Assembly (NCBI GenBank): GCA_030682575.1
Contig: JAUXNX010000005.1
Coordinates: 62,001-126,000, forward strand
DNA: 64,000 nt
Origin: Gammaproteobacteria bacterium
Lineage (GTDB): Bacteria > Pseudomonadota > Gammaproteobacteria > Pseudomonadales > Pseudohongiellaceae
Reading direction: 5' to 3'
Below are positions 57,332-64,000 of the stretch, in pieces (positions within the stretch are counted from its first letter, which is position 1; every line of letters starts with the position of its first letter). The notes below the pieces were generated by a model. The model was given only the letters and a program-made list of their open reading frames with translations, was not told the origin of the DNA and did no database searches. The translations under genes and the position numbers were made by a program.

Positions 57332-58508
57332 CTGCACTCACTCTCTCCAAGGCACTGATCAACCGATCCAGGTGCGCGTCAGTATGCGCGGCACTGAATG
57401 TAATGCGCAATCGCGAAGTGCCAACTGGTACGGTAGGTGGACGAATGGCGGAGACATGAAGGCCTTCCTGTGCAAGTGTCATGCTCGCACGCATCGCTGT
57501 TTCCACGTCACCAAGAATGATAGCTTGAATTGGTGAAGTGGAATCAGTCAACTGCAGAGGCAATCCCGCCACACGTTCGCGAAAGCGTATGACCAGATCC
57601 TGCACTCGCTGACGCCGCCACGGTTCCTCTCTGAGCAAACGCAGGCTGGTACGTGTCGCCTCGGCAACTGCCGGAGGCATTGCAGTGCTGTAGATGTAAG
57701 GTCTGGTGAATTGGATCAGGTATTCGATCATCTCACTGTCACCGACTACGAATGCACCACTGCTGCCAAATGCTTTACCAAGAGTCCCGACCAGCACCGG
57801 CAACTCAGACTGCGTGGCCGTGCAACCTCCGAAAGCGAACGCCTCGGCGATTCCGCGCCCCGATGCTCCGAGACAACCGATACCGTGGGCGTCATCGATC
57901 ATCAGCCATGCACCGTAACGACGCGCTGTCTCGATCAGCTCCGGCAAAGGCGCCAGGTCTCCGTCCATGCTGAAGACGCCATCACTTACAATCAGATGAT
58001 GGGACGCAGTACTTTTCGAAAGCATCTCATTCAATGCTGCGCAGTCGTTATGGGGATAACGGCAAGACTCTGCCTTGCTAAGCCATCCACCATCGAGCAG
58101 CGAAGCATGATTGAGTGAATCCTGCAGAATGAGACCGCCAGTATCGGTCAGTGCATTGATGATGCCGGTGTTGGCCATGTAGCCTGTGGAGAACAACAGC
58201 GCTCGATCACGCCCCATGAAATCTGCAAGCTCTTCCTCCAAAGCCTGATGCGCCACGCAGTGGCCAGTGACCATATGCGAGCCACCACTGCCAAGGCCGT
58301 AACGATCAACCGCCAATTTGAATGCGTGACGCACCTGCGGGTGATTCGCCAGACCCAGATAGTCGTTGCTGCAGAACGACAAGAAATGACTGCCAGCGAT
58401 GCCAAACTCTGGCTCCTGTGCCCCTGTGCGAGCAAGGCGACTTCGCATCAGTCCGGCTTCTTCCCTCGTACGCAATTTCTGTAGCAGATGCGGAAGCAGA
58501 ATGCTCAA
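57288..58508 (-). CDS. bioF: 8-amino-7-oxononanoate synthase
   Basis: 406 residues from a TTG that overlaps the bioB stop (TTGA). This gives a normal N-terminus ([24 protein letters not shown]). PLP enzyme joining pimeloyl-ACP or -CoA with L-alanine. Motifs: [39 protein letters not shown] (in part), [15 protein letters not shown] and the PLP-lysine segment [18 protein letters not shown] (Lys near 238). It starts translationally coupled to bioB and ends inside the start of bioD. Confidence 0.96.
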   Translation of the reverse strand: MSILLPHLLQKLRTREEAGLMRSRLARTGAQEPEFGIAGSHFLSFCSNDYLGLANHPQVRHAFKLAVDRYGLGSGGSHMVTGHCVAHQALEEELADFMGRDRALLFSTGYMANTGIINALTDTGGLILQDSLNHASLLDGGWLSKAESCRYPHNDCAALNEMLSKSTASHHLIVSDGVFSMDGDLAPLPELIETARRYGAWLMIDDAHGIGCLGASGRGIAEAFAFGGCTATQSELPVLVGTLGKAFGSSGAFVVGDSEMIEYLIQFTRPYIYSTAMPPAVAEATRTSLRLLREEPWRRQRVQDLVIRFRERVAGLPLQLTDSTSPIQAIILGDVETAMRASMTLAQEGLHVSAIRPPTVPVGTSRLRITFSAAHTDAHLDRLISALERVSADVSSETQNLLRYRN

Positions 58509-59590
58509 TTCATTGAGCCTGCGGACCTGGCATGCAAAGTAGGATTTTTGTCAGCAGGATAGAAAAGTGGCTCAGGTGCATCAGGTATTCTGTCCACATG
58601 GAAACACTCAGGCTGCAGACCCAATTTGGCAAAAAGCGCCAGGTCAGCGCTCTCTTCCGGCAGAGGTGTTGTCAGTAATTTTTCTCCATAGAAGATCGAA
58701 TTCGCACCAGCCAGAAAACACAGAGCCTGCATCTGTTCATTCATGGATTGGCGACCTGCAGACAGTCGAACGTAGGACTGTGGCATCAGGATTCTGGCAA
58801 CGGCGACGGTGCGCACGAATTCGAAAGGCTCCAGATCTTCCACATCTTCCAGTGGGGTACCTTTCACTTTCACCAGCATGTTGATCGGCACACTCTCAGG
58901 ATGGGCTGGCATATTCGCCAGTTGCTGCAAAAGACCCACGCGATCTGCTGCGCTTTCGCCCATACCCACGATGCCACCAGCACACACCTTCATGCCGGAC
59001 TTGCGCACACGCTCCAACGTATCGAGACGATTCTGGAAGGTGCGGGTGGTGATAATGCTGTTATAGAACTCGGGGGAGGTGTCCAGATTATGGTTGTAGT
59101 AGTCCAGACCAGCCTCTGCCAGGGCGTCGGCCTGCTCCTGATCGAGCGCACCAAGCGTCATGCAGGTTTCCATGCCCAGTGCTCTGACCTGCCTGACGAT
59201 TTCGAGAACGTGAGGGAAATCCTTTGCTGAAGGATTCTTCCATGCGGCGCCCATGCAGAAGCGCGAGGCGCCATTGGTTCTGGCCAACTTCGCCTGCTCC
59301 AGAATTTTCTCCAGCGCCAGCAATTTTTCCTTTTCCAGACCCGTATTGTAATGGCCACTCTGAGGACAATACTTGCAGTCTTCCGGGCAGGCTCCGGTCT
59401 TGATCGACAGGAGAGTACTCATCTGCACGCGATTCGGATCAAAGTGTTCGCGGTGAATCGATTGAGCACGAAAGACCAGATCCATGAAAGGCATCTCGAA
59501 CAGTGCCTTGATCTCCGGTCGCGTCCAGTCGTGACGAAGTCCCATATCTTGTTCTGTTACAGGGAACCCTGTTGTAGCGCCCGCCGCCAT
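58505..59590 (-). CDS. bioB: Biotin synthase
   Basis: 361 residues from the ATG at 59590, chosen because AAGGAAGG precedes it; the frame is open to 59608. BioB is a radical SAM enzyme that inserts sulfur into dethiobiotin. The SAM cluster motif [17 protein letters not shown] (Cys-x3-Cys-x2-Cys) lies near residues 65-81. Further motifs are [44 protein letters not shown] (in parts), [11 protein letters not shown] and [17 protein letters not shown]. It is the first gene of the biotin operon and is preceded by a promoter with a candidate BirA site. Confidence 0.98.
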   Translation of the reverse strand: MAAGATTGFPVTEQDMGLRHDWTRPEIKALFEMPFMDLVFRAQSIHREHFDPNRVQMSTLLSIKTGACPEDCKYCPQSGHYNTGLEKEKLLALEKILEQAKLARTNGASRFCMGAAWKNPSAKDFPHVLEIVRQVRALGMETCMTLGALDQEQADALAEAGLDYYNHNLDTSPEFYNSIITTRTFQNRLDTLERVRKSGMKVCAGGIVGMGESAADRVGLLQQLANMPAHPESVPINMLVKVKGTPLEDVEDLEPFEFVRTVAVARILMPQSYVRLSAGRQSMNEQMQALCFLAGANSIFYGEKLLTTPLPEESADLALFAKLGLQPECFHVDRIPDAPEPLFYPADKNPTLHARSAGSMN

Positions 59591-59661
59591 TTGCACCTTC
59601 CTTCTCAATTAAGTGACTTCCCTTACCATCCGGAGCGGATGACTATACTGGAGTGCGGCCT

Positions 59662-59714
59662 ATTCTATGTTCGCAGCACTTTCTGTCAACCTGATGCAGC
59701 AATAAAGTTAACTA
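59662..59714 (-). promoter_or_regulatory. bioB promoter overlapped by a candidate BirA operator
   Basis: On the minus strand a promoter TTGACA (59684-59689), 16-bp spacer, TAGAAT (59662-59667) faces bioB. The -35 is inside GGTTGACAG, which pairs with an upstream arm TAGTTAACT after a 14-bp spacer. This resembles the biotin-operator pattern TTGTAAACC-N14/15-GGTTTACAA (8 of 9 bases match a GGTTGACAA variant on one side, about 6 of 9 on the other). Binding would block bioB and might also affect comF on the other strand. Confidence 0.5.
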
Positions 59715-59725
59715 ATGGATGTTTT

Positions 59726-60427
59726 ATGAGCATAATGAATGTGCTGACTCAGCAATGCGTACTGTGTGGAGATAGCCTGAACCGATCATTCGGGATTTGT
59801 GATCCCTGCCAGCAGGAGCTGCCCACCCCTGTCAATGGATGTCAACGCTGTGGCATTGAGATGGGCCCCGAACCATCCGCATGCGGCTACTGCGGCCAAT
59901 GTCTGAGTGATCCACCTGCTTTTGATCGCTGCATCGCCCTGTGTCGTTACGAGTATCCGATCCGCGAATTGATCGCGAGCTTCAAGTTTCACGCTCGCTT
60001 TGCGGAAGGTCAGGCGCTCGCGAAGTTGTTGGCAGAACGAGTCCTCAACTGTTACGAACCGGATGATATGCCTCAATCTCTATTGCCTGTGCCATTGCAT
60101 CCACGACGGCTGCGTGAACGCGGCTACAACCAGAGCGTGGAGCTGGCACGAGCGGTCGGTCGACGTTGCAACATACCAATAGCCCTTCACTATTGTCGTC
60201 GCACTCGCTCCACGCCTTCCCAGAAAGGCTTATCCGCCGACGAACGAGCCGTGAATCTGCGCAACGCATTCGTGCTGGATCAGAACGGTTCTGCCAAGCC
60301 ACCCAGGCACATCGCCATCGTCGATGACGTAGTTACAACCATGACGACCGTCAACACCATTGCTCGCATGCTCAGGGCCGCAGGGCATAGCAGAATCGAT
60401 GTCATCTGTCTGGCACGAGTGAGCTGA
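59726..60427 (+). CDS. comF: ComF-family protein (phosphoribosyltransferase-like)
   Basis: 233 residues. An N-terminal zinc-ribbon-like part with CVLCGDSLNRSFGICDPCQQ and CQRCGIEMGPEPSACGYCGQC (in parts) precedes a type I phosphoribosyltransferase fold. Conserved blocks: LIASFKFHARFAEGQALAKLL, LLPVPLHPRRLRERGYNQS and the PRPP-binding HIAIVDDVVTTMTTVNTI. In relatives the protein (ComF/GntX) supports DNA uptake or use of extracellular DNA. It is divergent from bioB, as commonly found in gammaproteobacteria, and lies 66 bp before bioA. Start ATG 59726 is followed by a second ATG three codons later (59735). Confidence 0.93.
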   Translation: MSIMNVLTQQCVLCGDSLNRSFGICDPCQQELPTPVNGCQRCGIEMGPEPSACGYCGQCLSDPPAFDRCIALCRYEYPIRELIASFKFHARFAEGQALAKLLAERVLNCYEPDDMPQSLLPVPLHPRRLRERGYNQSVELARAVGRRCNIPIALHYCRRTRSTPSQKGLSADERAVNLRNAFVLDQNGSAKPPRHIAIVDDVVTTMTTVNTIARMLRAAGHSRIDVICLARVS

Positions 60428-60493
60428 ACGGAGCGCCAGTCCTATCCAATCGCGTGTAGTGACGGTTATTATTACCGCCCTGAGGAATCCGTC

Positions 60494-61795
60494 ATGTCAG
60501 AAAATCCCCACACTTCCACGCTCCTGAGCTTTGACCAGGAGCATCTGCTGCATCCATACACCTCCATGACAGTGCCGCTACCTAATCAATTGGTCACTTC
60601 TGCCAGTGGCGCCGAGCTCCACCTGGCCGACGGCCGCATTCTGGTCGATGGGATGAGCTCCTGGTGGTCGGCCATTCACGGCTACAACCATTCGGCACTG
60701 AATGCTGCAGTAGTCGCGCAACTGGGCAAAATGTCTCATGTCATGTTCGGTGGGTTGACTCACGAACCTGCCATTCAACTCGGGCGCACACTTCTCGACG
60801 TCTGCCCCACAGGTTTGAGCAAGGTATTCTTCAGCGACTCAGGCTCGGTTGCCGTAGAGGTTGCCATGAAAATGGCCATCCAGTACTGGCAGGCCTGCGG
60901 GAAGGGTGAGAAATGTAGACTGCTGAGCCTGCGGCGTGGCTATCACGGCGATACCTTTGCCGCAATGTCTGTTTGCGATCCAGTTACCGGCATGCACAAC
61001 CTCTTCGGCAGAAGCTTGCACAGTCAGTATTTTGCCGACGCCCCAACCTGTCGCTTTGAGGACGCGTGGAATCCAGCGGACATCAACAGCCTAAGAGAAC
61101 GGTTGGAGCAACATGGCAGGGAGATCGCGGCGGTGATTCTCGAGCCCATCGTGCAGGGCGCCGGTGGAATGTTCTTCTATTCAGCAGACTATCTGCGCGA
61201 AGCCCGAATTCTCTGTGATAGCTACAACGTGTTGTTGATTGCCGACGAGATCGCCACTGGTTTCGGCCGTACCGGTAAGCTCTTCGCATGCGAACACGCA
61301 GGCATAAGCCCGGACATCCTCTGTGTCGGCAAGGCGCTCACCGGTGGCTACATGACACTGGCCGCTACTCTCACTACGGACAGGGTCGCTCAGGGCATAT
61401 CCGGTGACGGTGGAGTCTTCATGCATGGCCCTACCTTCATGGCCAATCCCCTCGCCTGCTCGGTGGCCAATGCCAGTCTGGCGCTTCTGCTCTCCAGTCC
61501 CTGGCAGGACAGAATCAGCGCCATCTCCAGTCAATTACAACGCGAGCTGAGCCCGTGCGCAGCATTCCATCAGGTTGCGGATGTTCGTGTGCTGGGTGCG
61601 ATTGGCGTTGTGGAGTTACTAGAGCCGATAAATATGGCGGAGATTCAACCGGCCTTTGTCAGCGAAGGAGTGTGGATCAGGCCTTTTGGAAAGCTCGTCT
61701 ACATAATGCCGCCCTATATCATCAGCAACGAGCAACTCTCGAAGTTGACGAGTGCGATAGTAAACGTGACGGGGAAAATCAGAATTGGTACTTGA
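60494..61795 (+). CDS. bioA: Adenosylmethionine-8-amino-7-oxononanoate aminotransferase
   Basis: 433 residues. BioA uses SAM to aminate KAPA to DAPA in biotin synthesis. PLP motifs: [21 protein letters not shown] (in part), [21 protein letters not shown] (in part), [17 protein letters not shown] and [30 protein letters not shown] (in parts: the Asp that contacts PLP), followed by the Schiff-base Lys in [16 protein letters not shown] (about 278) and [12 protein letters not shown]. It is encoded opposite bioBFD. Its 3' end overlaps the convergent TonB-receptor remnant by 17 bp. Confidence 0.97.
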   Translation: MSENPHTSTLLSFDQEHLLHPYTSMTVPLPNQLVTSASGAELHLADGRILVDGMSSWWSAIHGYNHSALNAAVVAQLGKMSHVMFGGLTHEPAIQLGRTLLDVCPTGLSKVFFSDSGSVAVEVAMKMAIQYWQACGKGEKCRLLSLRRGYHGDTFAAMSVCDPVTGMHNLFGRSLHSQYFADAPTCRFEDAWNPADINSLRERLEQHGREIAAVILEPIVQGAGGMFFYSADYLREARILCDSYNVLLIADEIATGFGRTGKLFACEHAGISPDILCVGKALTGGYMTLAATLTTDRVAQGISGDGGVFMHGPTFMANPLACSVANASLALLLSSPWQDRISAISSQLQRELSPCAAFHQVADVRVLGAIGVVELLEPINMAEIQPAFVSEGVWIRPFGKLVYIMPPYIISNEQLSKLTSAIVNVTGKIRIGT

Positions 61796-62675
61796 TGGTA
61801 CCGTATGCAACACGACCGCTTTGTTCGATAGCGCCGGCCCGCCGCTCTTGCAATTGATCGGGCCGAGAATCGAACAGGTTGCGAACACCCAGCGAGAAAA
61901 CCGCCTGCCCCTGCTTGCCGGCTTTGAGGTTATAACCATACTGCAGATCAAGAGTGGTGAGGTTGCCAACCAACTCGTTCAGCTGCTCGAGATTCAGGTT
62001 GCCGATCTCCTCGAAAGAATCGAAGTAGTGAGTTATAGCACTGGCCGTGTGATTCCCTATTTGCCACGTCAGCATCAAACTGCTCTGCAGATCCGTGCCT
62101 CTGGGAAGAAGCGTGTTCTCTGTCACAGGCACCAAAGCACTGTCAAGGACACTGCCGGGTGTAGCCGTGTCGTACAGATAGGTGGATTTGGTGCTGACTA
62201 TGAACTGCCCGAAACGGGGTGACTCCCACACATACGAAGCACTGAGATCGATACCATAGGCCTGTTGGCCCGGGGTTACCGTACTCTTTACCGACGGTGC
62301 TTCAAGCATGCCTGCGTAGAGATTGGAGTCATCAATGAACAACCCTCCCGGCATGGATGCCGACACCAGCACCTCTGGCATAACCGCTGCTGCCGGCATC
62401 TGTCCCTGAACATCAACTCTCCAGGCATCAGCGCGTAGATCCAGACCTTTGACAGGAGAGAACACCATGCCAAGATTCAGGTTACTGATATATTCGCTTG
62501 AGAAGGGAGTCTGGACCGCATTGCGGGTGACGTTGAAACCATCAGCTTCGGTACTGAGAAGTGAGGGGTTGAGTGCCTGGGGGACCACCAGACTCTGTGC
62601 AGCAGCAGGCGCAGCGGCAACGAAGCCGTACACCAGTCCTGTCAACAAACCAAGTCTGAGTCGTGAGTTGATCAC
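61779..62675 (-). CDS. Truncated TonB-dependent receptor: signal peptide joined to a C-terminal barrel fragment
   Basis: 298 residues from a GTG preceded by AAGGGG. A signal peptide ([23 protein letters not shown]) runs directly into the last third of a TonB-receptor barrel: [31 protein letters not shown] matches the usual 'xNxxxGxxYSPxxGLxLxxDxWRIDxxx' late-barrel strand pattern, [12 protein letters not shown] the penultimate motif, and [12 protein letters not shown] the closing aromatic terminus. Plug domain, TonB box and most of the barrel are absent. So it cannot work as a standard receptor. Either it is an in-frame deletion derivative (pseudogene that still reads through) or a small outer-membrane protein evolved from one. 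It converges with bioA, overlapping by 17 bp. Confidence 0.75.
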   Translation of the reverse strand: MINSRLRLGLLTGLVYGFVAAAPAAAQSLVVPQALNPSLLSTEADGFNVTRNAVQTPFSSEYISNLNLGMVFSPVKGLDLRADAWRVDVQGQMPAAAVMPEVLVSASMPGGLFIDDSNLYAGMLEAPSVKSTVTPGQQAYGIDLSASYVWESPRFGQFIVSTKSTYLYDTATPGSVLDSALVPVTENTLLPRGTDLQSSLMLTWQIGNHTASAITHYFDSFEEIGNLNLEQLNELVGNLTTLDLQYGYNLKAGKQGQAVFSLGVRNLFDSRPDQLQERRAGAIEQSGRVAYGTIKYQF

Positions 62676-62812
62676 AATCTGCCCCTTGAAGCATATTTCA
62701 GTGTCGCGTATTGCAGCGACATCTCGTTCTATTTAATGCCTGTTGATTTCTTTCGCAACGCACAACAGTCCCGCTTGAACGGGGAGCATCTGGCCGTAGT
62801 ATACACGCCGAA

Positions 62813-63418
62813 TTATAAAGTGACACATGTGTCAGCAATATTAATCCGCTGAATTTTGTCATTCGACTGGACTCCGATTTTCAGGGCCGCCAGCAAATTC
62901 TCGACCGAAAGACTCTGCCCTGGCAGGATATGAGCCGGAGCAATCTCTGCAAGAGGCGCAAGCACAAATGCGCGCTGGTGAAGCCGAGGGTGGGGAAGAA
63001 TCAAATCCGATGCCACCACCTGCAAGAAACCGCAGGTTAGCAGATCCAGATCGAGAGTGCGGGCTGTGTTCTGAATATCCCCACGTGTTCTACCGAACTC
63101 CTCTTCAATCCCGTGCAACTGTCCAAGCACTCCCCTGGCAAACGCAAGCACATCTTTGCCGTGGAAGCGCGGCAACAACGCAGCAACAGCGTTGACGAAG
63201 TCCGGAGAACCGGGCGGGCAATCAACAGGTGCCGTACGCCAGAGTGACGACACGATTACGGGAAAATCACTCAGTGCCTGCAGGGCGATAAATGCTCTGT
63301 GCAGAGTTGTCGAAGATGCACCGAGATTCGACCCCAGACCTACCAGCACGAGGGGTATCCCGGTGTCACTCGGCAAATCAGTGATCGTGCCGTTGATGAT
63401 ATTGTTGCGAGAGCTCAT
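62813..63418 (-). CDS. folK: 2-amino-4-hydroxy-6-hydroxymethyldihydropteridine diphosphokinase
   Basis: 201 residues, somewhat longer than the typical ~160 because of a short N-terminal extension. FolK (HPPK) transfers pyrophosphate from ATP to the pterin for FolP. Motifs: [56 protein letters not shown] (in part, metal/ATP loop) and [21 protein letters not shown]. The ATG at 63418 starts inside hemE, overlapping its 3' end by 41 bp, so the two are translationally coupled. A 137-bp spacer separates it from the truncated TonB receptor. Confidence 0.94.
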   Translation of the reverse strand: MSSRNNIINGTITDLPSDTGIPLVLVGLGSNLGASSTTLHRAFIALQALSDFPVIVSSLWRTAPVDCPPGSPDFVNAVAALLPRFHGKDVLAFARGVLGQLHGIEEEFGRTRGDIQNTARTLDLDLLTCGFLQVVASDLILPHPRLHQRAFVLAPLAEIAPAHILPGQSLSVENLLAALKIGVQSNDKIQRINIADTCVTL

Positions 63419-64000
63419 GGACAGCCTCGATAAACACTGCAACGTTAGCCGGATTGACGTCCGGTGTGATGCCGTGTCCCAGATTGAAAACGTGCCCCGG
63501 CCCATTGCCGTAGTCGGCCAGGATTCTGTCCACTTCGGCACGAATGCTCGCGGGGGAAGCATACAGAATGGAAGGATCCATGTTGCCCTGCAGAGCCACC
63601 GTGTCGCCGATGCGTGCACGGGCTCGGCCAATGTCGATGGTCCAGTCCAGCCCTACGCAGTCAGCACCGCCGGCAGCGATATCTTCCAGCCATAGACCAC
63701 CGTTCTTGGTGAATACGATGACGGGTACGGAACGTCCTTCGGACTCGCGGGTGAGCCCGGCCACGATCTTGTTCATGTAGGCAAGCGAGAACTCGCGGTA
63801 CGCAGGCGTTGTCAGCACACCGCCCCAGGTATCGAATATCTGCACGGCCTGAGCGCCAGCGGCAATCTGTGCGTTGAGATAGCTGGTCACGGCGATGGCG
63901 AGCTTGTCCAGTAGCAGATGCATGGCGCGGGGCTCGTTGAACATGAAGGCCTTGGCATTGCGGAAATCCTTGCTGCCGCTGCCTTCGATCATGTATGTGG
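63378..64000 (-). CDS. hemE: Uroporphyrinogen decarboxylase, C-terminal part (cut by window edge)
   Basis: About 207 C-terminal residues of HemE, reading out of the right edge at [18 protein letters not shown]. HemE decarboxylates uroporphyrinogen III to coproporphyrinogen III. Conserved late blocks are present: [56 protein letters not shown] and [18 protein letters not shown] (the conserved His). The protein ends RHDH, overlapping the start of folK. The active-site N-terminal portion is beyond the window. Confidence 0.96.
   Translation of the reverse strand, partial: TYMIEGSGSKDFRNAKAFMFNEPRAMHLLLDKLAIAVTSYLNAQIAAGAQAVQIFDTWGGVLTTPAYREFSLAYMNKIVAGLTRESEGRSVPVIVFTKNGGLWLEDIAAGGADCVGLDWTIDIGRARARIGDTVALQGNMDPSILYASPASIRAEVDRILADYGNGPGHVFNLGHGITPDVNPANVAVFIEAVHELSQQYHQRHDH

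Overview
The window is a gammaproteobacterial chromosome segment, probably from a marine or aquatic, non-enteric lineage. The main evidence is a long conserved run on the minus strand: rpsO-pnp, truB-rbfA-infB-nusA-rimP, initiator tRNA, tRNA-Leu, secG-tpiA, glmM-folP-ftsH, then greA-carB-carA-dapB. This is the classic Pseudomonas-like order. Base composition looks moderately GC-rich throughout. Many genes use GTG or TTG starts behind good Shine-Dalgarno sequences. I see no rRNA, CRISPR array, prophage or transposase gene.

Layout. (1) 1-12.3 kb, mixed metabolic and envelope genes: the end of an M20 peptidase, a GMC oxidoreductase with its small Tat-type subunit, an MFS transporter, an LtaS-like membrane sulfatase, a DUF5916 protein, exonuclease III with a PA0069-type radical SAM protein, cytochrome b561 and a glycine-zipper lipoprotein. 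(2) 12.3-20.3 kb, the most unusual block: a secreted alpha/beta hydrolase, an unrecognised 383-residue secreted protein, a redoxin / haem c / copper-monooxygenase-like fusion that lacks several copper ligands, and a TonB-dependent receptor. Copies of one palindromic repeat family (core GGGGTCAGGTTACTTGA or relatives) sit at the gene ends here, and a related palindrome lies at 8.9 kb. (3) 20.3-31.2 kb: MATE transporter, a perfect 24-bp-arm hairpin, a secreted HNH nuclease, an alanine/sodium symporter coupled to an NhaC antiporter, a DUF1778-GNAT toxin-antitoxin pair with its own promoter, an M28-like protein that seems to have lost its metal ligands, a secreted beta-propeller protein, gamma-glutamyltransferase and a D-amino-acid transaminase.

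(4) 31.2-53.1 kb: the conserved translation, RNA-processing and cell-envelope core, with the metY-type leader (tRNA-fMet followed by two terminators before rimP) preserved. The 23S rRNA methyltransferase gene rlmE, expected between ftsH and yhbY, is absent. (5) 53.1-64 kb: an ECF sigma factor with a DUF3379 partner, an acyl-CoA dehydrogenase, a biotin locus (bioB-bioF-bioD on minus; comF and bioA on plus) with a candidate BirA operator over the bioB promoter, a TonB-receptor remnant that carries its own signal peptide, folK, and the 3' part of hemE.

Functionally, the core region supplies translation initiation and elongation factors, RNA turnover, envelope precursor and folate synthesis, pyrimidine/arginine precursor and lysine/diaminopimelate synthesis. 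The accessory regions are biased toward secreted or outer-membrane proteins that would act on external organic matter, peptides and amino acids.
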